The notes under the pieces were generated by a model. The model did not search any database and had not been told where the DNA came from. It saw only the letters and a program-made list of their open reading frames with translations. Positions 8,855 through 17,302 of a stretch of 64,000 nt of DNA are shown here, piece after piece; positions within the stretch are counted from its first letter, which is position 1, and each line of letters starts with the position of its first letter. The stretch spans positions 1 to 64,000 of the forward strand of contig JASGJI010000016.1 in the NCBI GenBank assembly GCA_049840815.1, given 5' to 3'. The translations under genes and the position numbers were made by a program. This DNA comes from JASGDN01 sp049840815 (GTDB lineage: Bacteria > Chloroflexota > Chloroflexia > Thermomicrobiales > UBA6265).

Positions 8855-9550
8855 TCACTGCGGACTGGTGACGCCCACACGCTCGCACATGTCCCGCAGG
8901 GGACAGATGCTGCAGCGAGGTTTCCGGCTGAGACAGATGTGCTTTCCAAACGGCACCAGCATCTCGTTGATCCTCACCCAATAGGCCTTGGGGAGGGTCA
9001 GTTCCAGCGCGGTCATCGTCTGCTCCGGTGTGCGGGCCTGAACGTAGCCCCAGCGGTTCGTGATGCGATGAACGTGGGTGTCGACGCTGATGACGGGCTG
9101 ACCGCAGGCGATCCCGAGTGCGAGATGCGCGCACTTGGGACCGACGCCGGGGAGCGATTGCAGCACGGTATCGTCGCAGGGGAGCTCTCCGCCCATGGCC
9201 AGCGTCCGGGTGGCGATGGCGACGATCTGGGGGGCCTTCCGTTCGTGATAGGTGACATCCTCGATTAAGACATCGATTTCCTCGGCGGGCATGGCGGCGA
9301 GGTCTTTTGGCGTGCGCGCGATGGCGAAGAGGCGGCGGGATGCCTCGATGCTGACTTCATCGTACGTGCGGATGGAGAGCAGGCAGGCGATGACCTGTTC
9401 GAAGACCGAGTTGTAGCCATCGTCGCGCAATTCGAACATCGCCGCCTTGGGAAAGGGACGGACGGCATTGCTCACCAGCGACATGGCGCGGTCGATATCG
9501 AATCCGGGTGGACGGCGGTGGGTGGAGGCCGTCGGGGGCGCTGCGTTCAT
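8855..9550 (-). CDS. nth: Endonuclease III-type DNA glycosylase/AP lyase
   Basis: Base-excision repair enzyme of 231 residues. LPGVGPKCAHLAL is the helix-hairpin-helix with the catalytic Lys, and VDTHVHRITNRWG carries the catalytic Asp. The C-terminal CLSRKPRCSICPLRDMC gives the C-x6-C-x2-C-x5-C [4Fe-4S] loop. The start at ATG 9550 leaves a roughly 25-residue lead before the conserved domain. Longer in-frame sequence upstream is low-complexity and overlaps the divergent gene. It lies tail-to-tail with the TMEM175 gene. Removal of oxidised pyrimidines is the family role. Confidence 0.92.
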   Translation of the reverse strand: MNAAPPTASTHRRPPGFDIDRAMSLVSNAVRPFPKAAMFELRDDGYNSVFEQVIACLLSIRTYDEVSIEASRRLFAIARTPKDLAAMPAEEIDVLIEDVTYHERKAPQIVAIATRTLAMGGELPCDDTVLQSLPGVGPKCAHLALGIACGQPVISVDTHVHRITNRWGYVQARTPEQTMTALELTLPKAYWVRINEMLVPFGKHICLSRKPRCSICPLRDMCERVGVTSPQ

Positions 9551-9687
9551 GCATACCGGAAACGCAGGGTATGTGCCTCCGGTACGCGATGATGCGGGTG
9601 ATGGCGGCGTGCAGTCCCGCATTGGACGCGAGGGCGTGGCATCATGACACGGATATGGTCGGGAGGTCAGCCGGGAGGATGTGGGGG

Positions 9688-10623
9688 ATGGGTAGGCGTC
9701 TGGTCCAGGGAGTGTTGCTGGTCGCGATCTTCCTGATGCTGCCGGTGTCGGTGGTCGGGATCTGGGTGCGGCAGGAAGTTGTCGACACCGATGCGTGGGT
9801 GGCATCGGTGCGCGACCTGCCGGCGAACCCGGACGTGCAGGATGCGCTTGTCGCCCTGGTCGGGGACGCCGTGAGCTCCCGCGTGACCACGGATTGGGAG
9901 ACCTTTGTTACGGACACCGTCAGCAGTCGTACGATCCAGGTGCAATTGCTGGGGCTGGATGTCGATATCCGAGGTTTTGTGGAGGACCGGACGCGGACGC
10001 TGATCCAGTCGCCGGCGTTCACGCCGATCTGGGTCTCCATCAATGAGGCTGCGCATCCGCTGGTGCGGGATGTGGTGCTGGGGAACGACTCGCCCGCCGT
10101 GGAGCGGGCGAACGGCGATATCGTGCTGAACATCAGCCCGGTGTACAACGCGCTCGTCCAGCAGCTTGCGACAGAGGGGATCGACCTGACACGCGTGATT
10201 CCGGCGGAGGTGGACGACCTCACGATGACGATTTACGACTCGCCGTCGTTGCAGCAGACCCAGCGCGTGATGCGGCTGATCGACCGATGGGCGATCCCGC
10301 TGGCGGTGATTTCCGTGGTGCTGGCGGCGGTGGTGCTGCTGGTTTCGCAACGAAAGGCGTTCGCCGGGGCGATGATCGGCCTGACCGTGCTGCTGAGCAT
10401 GGCGTTCACGCAAGTGGCGCTGACGTTGACCGTGCGATTTGTCCTCGATCGGAACCTGGAGCCGGTGCAGCGCGATGCGGCTGCGGCGGTGATTCGCGCG
10501 GTGACGGAGTCGTTGCGGACGTGGGCACTGGGGATTGGGATCGCGGGAGCGGTGGTGATGGTGATCTGCCTGGTCCTGCAATCCGTTGGTCGCCACCAGA
10601 CGCGGGCGGTCTACCGGCGCTGA
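9688..10623 (+). CDS. Conserved hypothetical membrane protein with large extracytoplasmic domain
   Basis: I do not recognise a named family. The product has 311 residues. A transmembrane helix is near residues 5-25. A soluble region of about 170 residues follows (WVASVRDLPANPDVQDALVAL onward). Then come three C-terminal membrane helices (around 203-222, 230-250 and 275-298). This resembles actinobacterial and chloroflexal membrane proteins whose extracellular part sits between helix 1 and a C-terminal helical bundle. GGGAGG lies 9 bases before ATG 9688. The ATG at 9679 is the alternative start. It ends at a bidirectional hairpin shared with the convergent DAHP synthase gene. Confidence 0.7.
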   Translation: MGRRLVQGVLLVAIFLMLPVSVVGIWVRQEVVDTDAWVASVRDLPANPDVQDALVALVGDAVSSRVTTDWETFVTDTVSSRTIQVQLLGLDVDIRGFVEDRTRTLIQSPAFTPIWVSINEAAHPLVRDVVLGNDSPAVERANGDIVLNISPVYNALVQQLATEGIDLTRVIPAEVDDLTMTIYDSPSLQQTQRVMRLIDRWAIPLAVISVVLAAVVLLVSQRKAFAGAMIGLTVLLSMAFTQVALTLTVRFVLDRNLEPVQRDAAAAVIRAVTESLRTWALGIGIAGAVVMVICLVLQSVGRHQTRAVYRR

Positions 10624-10655
10624 CAGGTTTGGTGGAGGGCCGTCTCACGCACGAA

Positions 10656-10691
10656 AATACCGCCCGGATCATCTTCGATCCGGGCGGTATT
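10656..10691. terminator. Bidirectional terminator hairpin
   Basis: Perfect 15-bp stem starting AATACCGCCCGGATC with a 6-base loop. It is flanked by A-rich sequence on the left and TTGT on the right, and lies between convergent genes. Confidence 0.85.
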
Positions 10692-10711
10692 GTCTGTGTA
10701 GGACGGGAAGG

Positions 10712-11755
10712 CTAGACGGCCGCCGGAGCCGGGACGTGCAGCGTGCGCCCCACCGCCGCGCCGACGGCGGCGATTTTCGGCATCAGCGCGTCGAACTCCG
10801 CGAAGTCCAGCGACTGCTGGCCGTCCGAAAGCGCGTGATCCGGGTTCGGATGGACCTCGATGATCAGGCCATCCGCCCCGGCAGCGATGCCGGAAAGGGA
10901 GAGCGCCGAGACGAACGCGCGCTTGCCTGCCGCGTGGCTCGGATCGATGAAGACGGGGAGGTGGGAGAGGCTCTGCAACACCGGCACCGCGCTCACGTCC
11001 AGCGTGTTCCGCGTGGCGGTTTCGTAGGTGCGGATACCGCGCTCGCAGAGGATGACGTTCGGATTTCCCTGCGCCATCACGTACTCCGCCGCCAGCAACC
11101 ATTCCTCGATCAGCAGCGAGAGACCGCGCTTCAGCATCACCGGCTTGCCGGCCTTGCCGACTTCCTCCAGCAGGAGGTAGTTCTGGCAGTTGCGAGCGCC
11201 GATCTGGAAGATGTCGGTGTACTGTCCGACCACGTCGACATCGGACGGCGTCATCACCTCGGTGATGATCTTCAGCCCGGTCTCCTCGCGGGCCTTCGCC
11301 AGGATTTCGAGGCCCTTCACGCCGAGGCCACGGAACTCGTACGGCGAGGTGCGCGGCTTGTAGGCGCCGCCGCGGAGGATCGTCGCACCGGCGGCCTTCA
11401 CGGCGCGGGCGGTCTCCAGCGTCTGCTCCTCGGTCTCGACGGAGCATGGCCCGGCGATGATCGAAATCTCCTCGCCGCCGATGGTGACGCCGTCGCCGAG
11501 GTCGATGATCGTCTTCTGCGGATGGAAATCCCAGCCGGCGAGCTTGAACTTCTTGGTGACGCGGACGACCTGCTCGACGCCATCGAAGACGCTGAACATC
11601 TCATCCAGCGTTGGCGGCAACGGCAGCCCCACGACGCCGATGATCGTGCGCTCGGCCCCGTCGATCAGGTGCGCGTGCAGCCCGAGTTCTTCCACGCGCG
11701 ACACGACCGGATCGATCAGCTCACGTCCGGCCCCGGTCTTCATCACGATAATCAC
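10712..11755 (-). CDS. aroF: 3-deoxy-7-phosphoheptulonate (DAHP) synthase, Thermotoga/AroF type, copy 1
   Basis: First enzyme of the shikimate pathway, joining phosphoenolpyruvate and erythrose 4-phosphate. The product has 347 residues. Residues 1-68 form the ferredoxin-like regulatory domain that mediates Tyr/Phe feedback in the Thermotoga enzyme (IIVMKTGAGRE ... ERTIIGVVG). The catalytic barrel then shows IIAGPCSVE, RGGAYKPRTSPY, ITEVMTP, QIGARNCQN, VMLKRG and IDPSHAAGKR. The paralogue just upstream is very similar along its whole length. AroH follows further upstream on the same strand, so this is an aromatic biosynthesis locus. Confidence 0.95.
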   Translation of the reverse strand: MIIVMKTGAGRELIDPVVSRVEELGLHAHLIDGAERTIIGVVGLPLPPTLDEMFSVFDGVEQVVRVTKKFKLAGWDFHPQKTIIDLGDGVTIGGEEISIIAGPCSVETEEQTLETARAVKAAGATILRGGAYKPRTSPYEFRGLGVKGLEILAKAREETGLKIITEVMTPSDVDVVGQYTDIFQIGARNCQNYLLLEEVGKAGKPVMLKRGLSLLIEEWLLAAEYVMAQGNPNVILCERGIRTYETATRNTLDVSAVPVLQSLSHLPVFIDPSHAAGKRAFVSALSLSGIAAGADGLIIEVHPNPDHALSDGQQSLDFAEFDALMPKIAAVGAAVGRTLHVPAPAAV

Positions 11756-11940
11756 GGTACTGCTCCTGACCCTGTCTTGCCGGACCTCGCGTCCGTTCGA
11801 TCGTCCCTGCTTCCGGGTATGGCCGGAAGTCCGTGGCCTGTCCGCTCAGGACGCCTGCTCGAGGTGGACGTGCATGCCGGGAGTGTACAGCGGAACCTGG
11901 GCAGAGTGACAGGAGATCGTGAATGGAGCCGGGAATGCAA

Positions 11941-11970
11941 GCAGGGGAGATCGGAATGACCTCCCCCTGC
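11941..11970. terminator. Probable terminator after second DAHP synthase gene
   Basis: Imperfect hairpin (GCAGGGGAG pairing with CTCCCCCTGC, one bulged C) 24 bases past the stop of the minus-strand gene. There is no long T-run, so it is a weak terminator at best. Confidence 0.45.
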
Positions 11971-11993
11971 CGCGCGTTCGATTGGCGATCGTG

Positions 11994-13040
11994 CTATGCG
12001 GTCGTGGCAGCCGGTGCGCTCGGGGCGATCCGGCCAACCGCCTCCGCCACTGCGGCAATGCGGGGCATGAGGTCGGCGAACTCCTGGAAGTTCAACTGCT
12101 GGGCGGCATCGGACATGGCGTGATCCGGGTCCGGATGCACCTCGATCATCAGGCCGTCCGATCCCGCCGCGACCGCTGCCAGCGATGCCGAGGCGACGTA
12201 GGCCCGCTTGCCGACCGCGTGACTCGGGTCGATGAAGACGGGCAGATGCGAGAGGCTCTGGATGACCGAGACCGTCGAGATGTCGAGCGTGTTGCGCGTC
12301 CACGTCTCGAAGGTGCGGATACCGCGCTCGCAGAGGATGACGTTCGGGTTCCCCTGCGCCATCACATACTCCGCCGCCAGCAGCCATTCCTCCATCAACA
12401 TGGAAAGGCCACGCTTCAGCATCACCGGCTTGCCGGCCTTGCCGACCTCCTCCAGCAGGAGGTAGTTCTGCGCGTTGCGGGCACCGATCTGGAAGACATC
12501 GGTGTATTGCCCGACGATCTCGACGTCGGCGGGGGTCATTACTTCCGTGATGAGCTTGAGCCCGGTCTCCGCGCGGGCCTGGGCGAGGATCTCCAGACCC
12601 TTCACCCCGAGGCCACGGAACTCGTACGGCGAGGTGCGCGGCTTGTAGGCGCCGCCCCGGAGCAGGGACGCGCCCTGCGCCTTTACCCACTTCGCGGTGG
12701 AGATCGTCTGCTCCTCGGACTCGACGGAGCACGGCCCGGCGATGATCGAGACTTCCTCACCGCCGATGGTGACGCCGTCGCCAAGATCGATGATCGTCTT
12801 CTGCGGATGGAAGTCCCAACCGGCGAGCTTCCACTTCTTCGTGATGCGTACGACATTGTCGACGCCATCAAGGGCCGCGAACTTCTCATCGAGATCAGCC
12901 GAGAGCGGCGAACCGACGACGCCGATGATCGTTCGCTCCTCGCCTTCGCTGAGGTGGGCGTGGAGGCCGATTTCCTCGACGCGTGCGACGACGTGCTGCA
13001 CCTGCTCCTTGCTGGAACCGGTTTTCATGACGATGATCAT
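11994..13040 (-). CDS. aroF: DAHP synthase, Thermotoga/AroF type, copy 2
   Basis: A 348-residue paralogue of the neighbouring DAHP synthase with the same order of parts: N-terminal ferredoxin-like regulatory domain (MIIVMKTGSSKEQ), then IIAGPCSVES, RGGAYKPRTSPY, QIGARNAQN and IDPSHAVGKR. Differences cluster in the regulatory domain and in helices such as ISTAKWVKAQGAS. That would fit two isoenzymes with different feedback control, though this is inference. Starting at ATG 13040 aligns the N-terminus exactly with copy 1. The 238-bp gap between the copies holds a hairpin, so they may be transcribed separately. Confidence 0.95.
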   Translation of the reverse strand: MIIVMKTGSSKEQVQHVVARVEEIGLHAHLSEGEERTIIGVVGSPLSADLDEKFAALDGVDNVVRITKKWKLAGWDFHPQKTIIDLGDGVTIGGEEVSIIAGPCSVESEEQTISTAKWVKAQGASLLRGGAYKPRTSPYEFRGLGVKGLEILAQARAETGLKLITEVMTPADVEIVGQYTDVFQIGARNAQNYLLLEEVGKAGKPVMLKRGLSMLMEEWLLAAEYVMAQGNPNVILCERGIRTFETWTRNTLDISTVSVIQSLSHLPVFIDPSHAVGKRAYVASASLAAVAAGSDGLMIEVHPDPDHAMSDAAQQLNFQEFADLMPRIAAVAEAVGRIAPSAPAATTA

Positions 13041-13135
13041 GGTGAGAGACCCTTCCCTGACGAATGCTGGCCGGTGTCGCGCCACGATACTCGCACCGGC
13101 GATCGCTTGGATTGACGCATGATGAACGAGGGGAC

Positions 13136-13177
13136 GCACGGCACGCCACCGGTCAGATGACCGATGGCGTGCCGTGC
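13136..13177. terminator. Terminator hairpin after aroH
   Basis: Stem of 20 bp with one mismatch and a 2-base loop (arm starts GCACGGCACGCCA). It sits 16 bases past the aroH stop on the minus strand. Confidence 0.7.
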
Positions 13178-13192
13178 AGGTGAGGGGCCACG

Positions 13193-13702
13193 TTAGCTGG
13201 AGATGCCGGCGCTGGTGGTAACGGGCACGTCGTCCAGATCACTCGCGCTGGAGACCTCGACATCGCCGCCGGAACGGAGGGCGGCGAGTTCCTCGTCGGA
13301 GATGCCCCATTCCGGGCGGAGCTGCTTCGCGCCCTTCAGGTAGACGTGGCGGACCTCCTTCGGCGTCTTCGTCGTGTTGACGGTGACGAGGACACGAACG
13401 GCCTTCTCCAGGGCACCGGGGACGTTCATCTCGTGGGAGCACATCATCGGCACCTCGGTCCAGCCGAAGGTGCGGGCGGCGAGCGCCGGGAACATCGCGG
13501 TGAGGTCCGGCGTGGTGGTGAAGATGGCGCTGACGATATCGTCGCTCTCGATGCCGTTGAGGGCGATGAGGACCGTCACCATCTCCTGCGTCGTTTCGAG
13601 GATGTCCTCGGCGGTGTTGGCGGCGGCGGTCGTCGCGCCGCGAATGCCACGGGCGACGATGGGCTTCGGGGACGTCGCCGCGAGTGCTTCCTGTGCTGTC
13701 AT
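13193..13702 (-). CDS. aroH: Chorismate mutase, AroH type
   Basis: Converts chorismate to prephenate for Phe/Tyr synthesis. Residues 17-135 match the trimeric AroH fold: ARGIRGATTAAANTAEDILE, SAIFTTTPDLTAMFPALAAR, and MMCSHEMNVPGALEKAVRVLVTVN split around PGALEKxxR, with the active-site Arg/Glu residues. The product has 169 residues, about 45 longer than typical AroH. The extra part is a C-terminal Ser/Asp-rich tail of unknown use. The in-frame sequence upstream of ATG 13702 runs through repeat DNA and is rejected as coding. It lies upstream of the two DAHP synthase genes on the same strand. Confidence 0.9.
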   Translation of the reverse strand: MTAQEALAATSPKPIVARGIRGATTAAANTAEDILETTQEMVTVLIALNGIESDDIVSAIFTTTPDLTAMFPALAARTFGWTEVPMMCSHEMNVPGALEKAVRVLVTVNTTKTPKEVRHVYLKGAKQLRPEWGISDEELAALRSGGDVEVSSASDLDDVPVTTSAGISS

Positions 13703-14067
13703 CCGGTTCCAGTCTCCGTGTCGTGGGCTCGCGTCCGGCAATCGCGGGTGAGGCGGTGCACCGGGTCGATGCTGGGTGAGGGCCGGGGATTGCCTCCGTC
13801 GGGTGCACGATGGTCTGTCCATGCCCGGTCCTCGGTCGCTCGCACCATGATACACGCGCTTTCCCGAGAAGTGAGGACCGAGACGTGAGAAGTGAGCGGG
13901 TGATCCAGGAGATAGGGAAGGCGGTTGGGCGCCCGTCTGACAGACGCCACACTTCTCACTACTCCGCTCACTCCTCTCGTACAATGCGGGCACATTTTTT
14001 CATCGCCACGCATGGCGAACCCATTCGCCCGTCCGCGTTGACGCGGGCGCAAGCCAGGAGCACGCTG
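13703..14067. other. Divergent intergenic region between aroH and the enolase-superfamily gene
   Basis: This 365-bp gap holds the two-armed purine/pyrimidine repeat at 13866-13980 and the palindrome GTCTGACAGAC near 13935. The Shine-Dalgarno AGGAG of the plus-strand gene is at its right end. No open frame looks coding. Confidence 0.5.
13866..13980. repeat. Purine/pyrimidine two-armed dispersed repeat
   Basis: The left arm (13866-13906) is purine-rich with GAGAAGTGAGGACC and GTGAGAAGTGAGCGG words. The right arm (13949-13980) is pyrimidine-rich with CACTTCTCACTACTCC and CTCACTCCTCTC. The arms can pair as an interrupted hairpin across about 40 bases. It lies between divergent genes. Confidence 0.7.
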
Positions 14068-15267
14068 ATGAAGATCACGGACATGAAGTGTGCGGTGATC
14101 GCGAGCAGTCCGGTCATCCGCATCACCACGGACGAGGGCATTACGGGGTGGGGGCAGATCGAGACCCCGAAGCCCTACCTTCAGCCGGTCGTGATGATGC
14201 TGAAGCCGGCCCTGATCGGCAAGGACCCGACCGATGTCGAGCGCATCATGCGGACGATCCGGTCGCGCGGCGGATTCAAGCCGTGGGGATCGGCGGTGTC
14301 GGCGGTCGAGATGGCGTTGTGGGACATCGCGGGCAAGGCTGCCGGGGTGCCGGTCTACAAGCTGCTCGGCGGCAAGGTGCGGGACAAGGTCCGCACCTAT
14401 CGCACGCTCTACCACGAGGCGGATGTGCTCCACACGCCGGAGGATTACGCGCGGTGGGCGGAGATCGGGAAGGCGCTGCCCGAGAAGTTCACCATGTTCA
14501 AGCTGCCAAGTTCGTTTCACTCCTCGATGGTGCGGACCTTTCCCGGCTTCCACTATGGGGAGCTGCAGGAAGGCGCGACGCATCCATATCCGGAGCGCGG
14601 CCCGATGAGCGAGCGGGGCATGCATCACCTTGTGGCGTGCGTCACCGCCGCGAAGGAAGCGCTGGGGCCGGACTACGGCCTGGCGGTCGACTGCGGGCCT
14701 GGATTCACGCAGCCCGACGCGCTGAGGTTCGCGCGGGCGGTCGAGCCGCTGCATCTTCTGTGGCTGGAGGACATGCTGACGGGTGACTACAGCCCGTTCG
14801 TGAACGCCGATGTGTATCGCGAGGTGACGCGCGCCACGAGCACGCCGATCCACACGGGTGAGCAGATCTACCTGCGCCAGAACTACAAGTCGCTGATCGA
14901 GGGCCATGCGGTGAATGTGATCGGCCCCGATCCCTGCGATGTGGGCGGCATTGCCGAGCTGAAGTGGGTTGCCGAGTACGCCGATCTGCACGGCATCCTG
15001 ATGGCGCCGCATGGCACGGCGAACGGTATCTTCGGGCTGGCCGCGCACCTGCAGGTGGGCGCGACGCTGCCGGACAACTTCGTCGCGTTCGAGTACCCGG
15101 CACGGTTCGAGCCATTCTGGTACGAGATCACCGAGGGTTTCGATGGCGTGCCGGTGGTGGATGGCCTCTGCGCGGTGCCCGACCGTCCGGGTATGGGGGT
15201 CGAGTTCATCCCGGAGGCCGCGAAGGCGTACCTCTCCGAAGCGGACGCGGACTTCTTCGACGACTAG
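14068..15267 (+). CDS. Enolase-superfamily (mandelate racemase/muconate lactonizing) sugar-acid dehydratase-like enzyme
   Basis: A 399-residue enzyme of the mandelate racemase branch. Metal ligands are readable with family spacing: D208 (VDCGPGF), E234 (LEDM) and E265 (TGEQ). The catalytic His is H315 (APHGTANG). The N-terminal capping domain (MKITDMKCAVIASSPVIRI) is complete. Such enzymes mostly dehydrate acid sugars (galactonate, gluconate, mannonate and similar). The convergent sugar ABC operon next door and uxuA at 28 kb fit this. AGGAG precedes ATG 14068. The exact substrate cannot be assigned without a specificity-residue comparison. Confidence 0.9.
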   Translation: MKITDMKCAVIASSPVIRITTDEGITGWGQIETPKPYLQPVVMMLKPALIGKDPTDVERIMRTIRSRGGFKPWGSAVSAVEMALWDIAGKAAGVPVYKLLGGKVRDKVRTYRTLYHEADVLHTPEDYARWAEIGKALPEKFTMFKLPSSFHSSMVRTFPGFHYGELQEGATHPYPERGPMSERGMHHLVACVTAAKEALGPDYGLAVDCGPGFTQPDALRFARAVEPLHLLWLEDMLTGDYSPFVNADVYREVTRATSTPIHTGEQIYLRQNYKSLIEGHAVNVIGPDPCDVGGIAELKWVAEYADLHGILMAPHGTANGIFGLAAHLQVGATLPDNFVAFEYPARFEPFWYEITEGFDGVPVVDGLCAVPDRPGMGVEFIPEAAKAYLSEADADFFDD

Positions 15268-15287
15268 CGGCCGGCAACTGCCGTCGT

Positions 15288-15347
15288 GACGCAGAGATGC
15301 CCCGAGTGGATGGAGGACGAGCCATCCTCCCGGGGCATCTCTGCGTC
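15288..15347. terminator. Bidirectional terminator hairpin
   Basis: Perfect 17-bp outer stem (GACGCAGAGATGCCCCG with its complement) and an inner GGATGG/CCATCC pairing, between convergent genes. The right arm touches the stop codon of the permease gene. Confidence 0.85.
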
Positions 15348-16207
15348 TAGCCCTTCATCGATCCGGCCAGCATGCCCTGGATGAAGAAGCGCCCCAGCAG
15401 GACGTAGATCAGCAGGGTGGGCAGGGCGGCGATCACGGCGCCAGCCATCACCACGTTCCATGACACGGAGAACGATCCGGAGAGGTTGTTCAGCGCCACC
15501 GTCACCGGCTGCTCGCGCGGGTTCGTGATGACGGTGAGGCCGAACAGGAATTCGTTCCAGATATTCGTGAACTGGAAGATGCCAACGACGACGAAGGCCG
15601 GCAGAGAGAGCGGCAGCATCACCTGCCGGAAGATCTGCCACAACCCCGCGCCGTCGATCCGCGCGGCCTCCACGATTTCATACGGGATGTTCGCGAAGTA
15701 GTTGCGGAAGATCAGGGTGGTGATCGGGATCCCGTAGACCACATGAACGAGGATCAGGCCGGGGAGGGTTCCATAGAGCCCGATTCGGTCCAGGAACTGG
15801 ATCAACGGGATGAGGATGCTCTGATACGGGATGAACATGCCGAAGAGCACGAGGGCGAAGACGATTTCCGATCCCCGGAACCGCCACTTCGAGAACAGGT
15901 ACCCGTTGATCGCCCCCAGCAGGGAGGAAAGGATCGTCGCGGGGAGGACGAGCAGCACGCTCTGGCCCATGTTGGGACTGAGTTGCCGCCACGCTTCCGC
16001 AAACCCTCCCGCCGTCAGTGAGGTCGGCAGGTTCCACATCTGGTCGATCGAAACATCGGCGGCATCCTTGAGGCCGGAGACCACCATCACATACATCGGC
16101 ATTAGGTAGAAGAGGATCGCGAAGGCCAGCACGGCAAAGAGCACGATCCGCCGGACGCTGAAACGGCGGGGCTCTCGCGGCCGGCGTGCGGAGATGGCCG
16201 GGTTCAT
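15347..16207 (-). CDS. Carbohydrate ABC transporter permease, MalG-like
   Basis: A 286-residue inner-membrane permease with about six helices. The EAA loop that docks to the ATPase reads EAARIDGAGLWQIFRQVMLPLSLP, shown in part as EAARIDGAG. It is the last gene of an operon (binding protein, permease, permease). Its ATG overlaps the TGA of the upstream permease as ATGA. No ATPase gene follows. The operon probably borrows a shared MsmK/UgpC-type ATPase encoded elsewhere. Confidence 0.93.
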   Translation of the reverse strand: MNPAISARRPREPRRFSVRRIVLFAVLAFAILFYLMPMYVMVVSGLKDAADVSIDQMWNLPTSLTAGGFAEAWRQLSPNMGQSVLLVLPATILSSLLGAINGYLFSKWRFRGSEIVFALVLFGMFIPYQSILIPLIQFLDRIGLYGTLPGLILVHVVYGIPITTLIFRNYFANIPYEIVEAARIDGAGLWQIFRQVMLPLSLPAFVVVGIFQFTNIWNEFLFGLTVITNPREQPVTVALNNLSGSFSVSWNVVMAGAVIAALPTLLIYVLLGRFFIQGMLAGSMKG

Positions 16208-17217
16208 CGCTCCACCTCCCGCAGCGATCGCGCCAGGTACGGCACGATCACGATGGCGATCAGCGCGAGCATCACGATCGAGGCGGCAGCACCCAGGTTG
16301 TAGCGATTCGCCCCGAAGGTCTGCTCGAAGACGAAGATGCCGGGCACGTCGGTCGCGAACCCTGGACCCTTCCCGGACATCGCGAAGACGAGATCGAAGA
16401 TCTTGAGCGAGATATGCCCGAGGATGATCATCACGCTGATGGTGATCGGTTTCAGCAGTGGGATGATGATGTCCCGGTAGGTTCGGTAGAGCGAGGCACC
16501 ATCGAGCGCGGCTGCTTCCCGGATGTCATTCGAGATGGTGCCGAGTCCGGCCAGGTACATGGCCATTGCAAAGCCGGAGAGTTGCCACACTGCCGCAATG
16601 ACGACCGGGATCAGGGCCACCGGAATGCCGATCTGCGCCTTGATCGCGTCCGGCATGGGGAGGTCGCCGATGATGTGCGGGCTGATCAGCCAGTCGACCC
16701 GGACGGGACCGAGGCCGACCTTGCCGAGGAGCCAGTTGATACCGAGATGGTCCATCAGGAGCGTGATGCCGGAGTCCGGGTTGAAGATCCAGCGCCAGGC
16801 GACGCCGGTGACGACGAATGAGAGGGCGTAGGGGAAGAGGAAGATATTGCGGATCAGGCCTCGTGCAGGAATGGACTGGTCGAGCGCGATGGCCAGCAGC
16901 AACCCCACGCCAACCGCGCAAACGAGGAAGAAGAACGTGAAGACGATGGTGTTGCGAATGTCGGTCTGGAAGCGCGTGTTCTCGAAGAGGCGGCGGTACA
17001 TCTCCCAGAGCGGCTGGATGAATGAAAGATCGCGCTTCGGGGTTTTCCAGTTCGATACCGAGACCCAGGCGGTGAGCCCGATGAAGCCGTAAACGAAGAC
17101 GAAGAGGGCGATCACGCTCGGGGCGAGGATCAATGGGGAGAGCAGGCGCTCCGGAATCAGCCGACGCCTGGGCGTGTCGGCGCGGGCAGCCGGGCGATCG
17201 AGCGCGCCTTGGGCCAT
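16204..17217 (-). CDS. Carbohydrate ABC transporter permease, MalF-like
   Basis: A 337-residue partner permease with about seven hydrophobic segments (LILAPSVIALFVFVYGFIG first). The EAA-type loop is EAAALDGASLYRTYRDIIIP. A soluble loop of some 50 residues between helices (around GINWLLGKVGLGPVRVDWL) is longer than in MalG, as expected of the MalF/UgpA partner. The start at ATG 17217 has AAAGGA upstream. In-frame sequence beyond it overlaps the binding-protein gene and is not conserved-looking. Confidence 0.92.
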   Translation of the reverse strand: MAQGALDRPAARADTPRRRLIPERLLSPLILAPSVIALFVFVYGFIGLTAWVSVSNWKTPKRDLSFIQPLWEMYRRLFENTRFQTDIRNTIVFTFFFLVCAVGVGLLLAIALDQSIPARGLIRNIFLFPYALSFVVTGVAWRWIFNPDSGITLLMDHLGINWLLGKVGLGPVRVDWLISPHIIGDLPMPDAIKAQIGIPVALIPVVIAAVWQLSGFAMAMYLAGLGTISNDIREAAALDGASLYRTYRDIIIPLLKPITISVMIILGHISLKIFDLVFAMSGKGPGFATDVPGIFVFEQTFGANRYNLGAAASIVMLALIAIVIVPYLARSLREVER

Positions 17218-17302
17218 GGGAACCGGTCCTTTCGCGGATGGGATCACGCGATGGACGGACGTAGCGGATGACTCGCCACGCCCGTCCGGTGCTGGATAGG
17301 GG

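Noticed and set aside
11845..11880. Short frame MHVHLEQAS upstream of the first DAHP synthase gene as a leader peptide
   Set aside because: It has no aromatic residues and no alternative hairpins with a T-run, so attenuation is not supported.
13703..15048. Long minus-strand frame over the enolase-superfamily gene
   Set aside because: His/Arg/Asp-rich antisense translation. The plus strand has all four catalytic residues with correct spacing.
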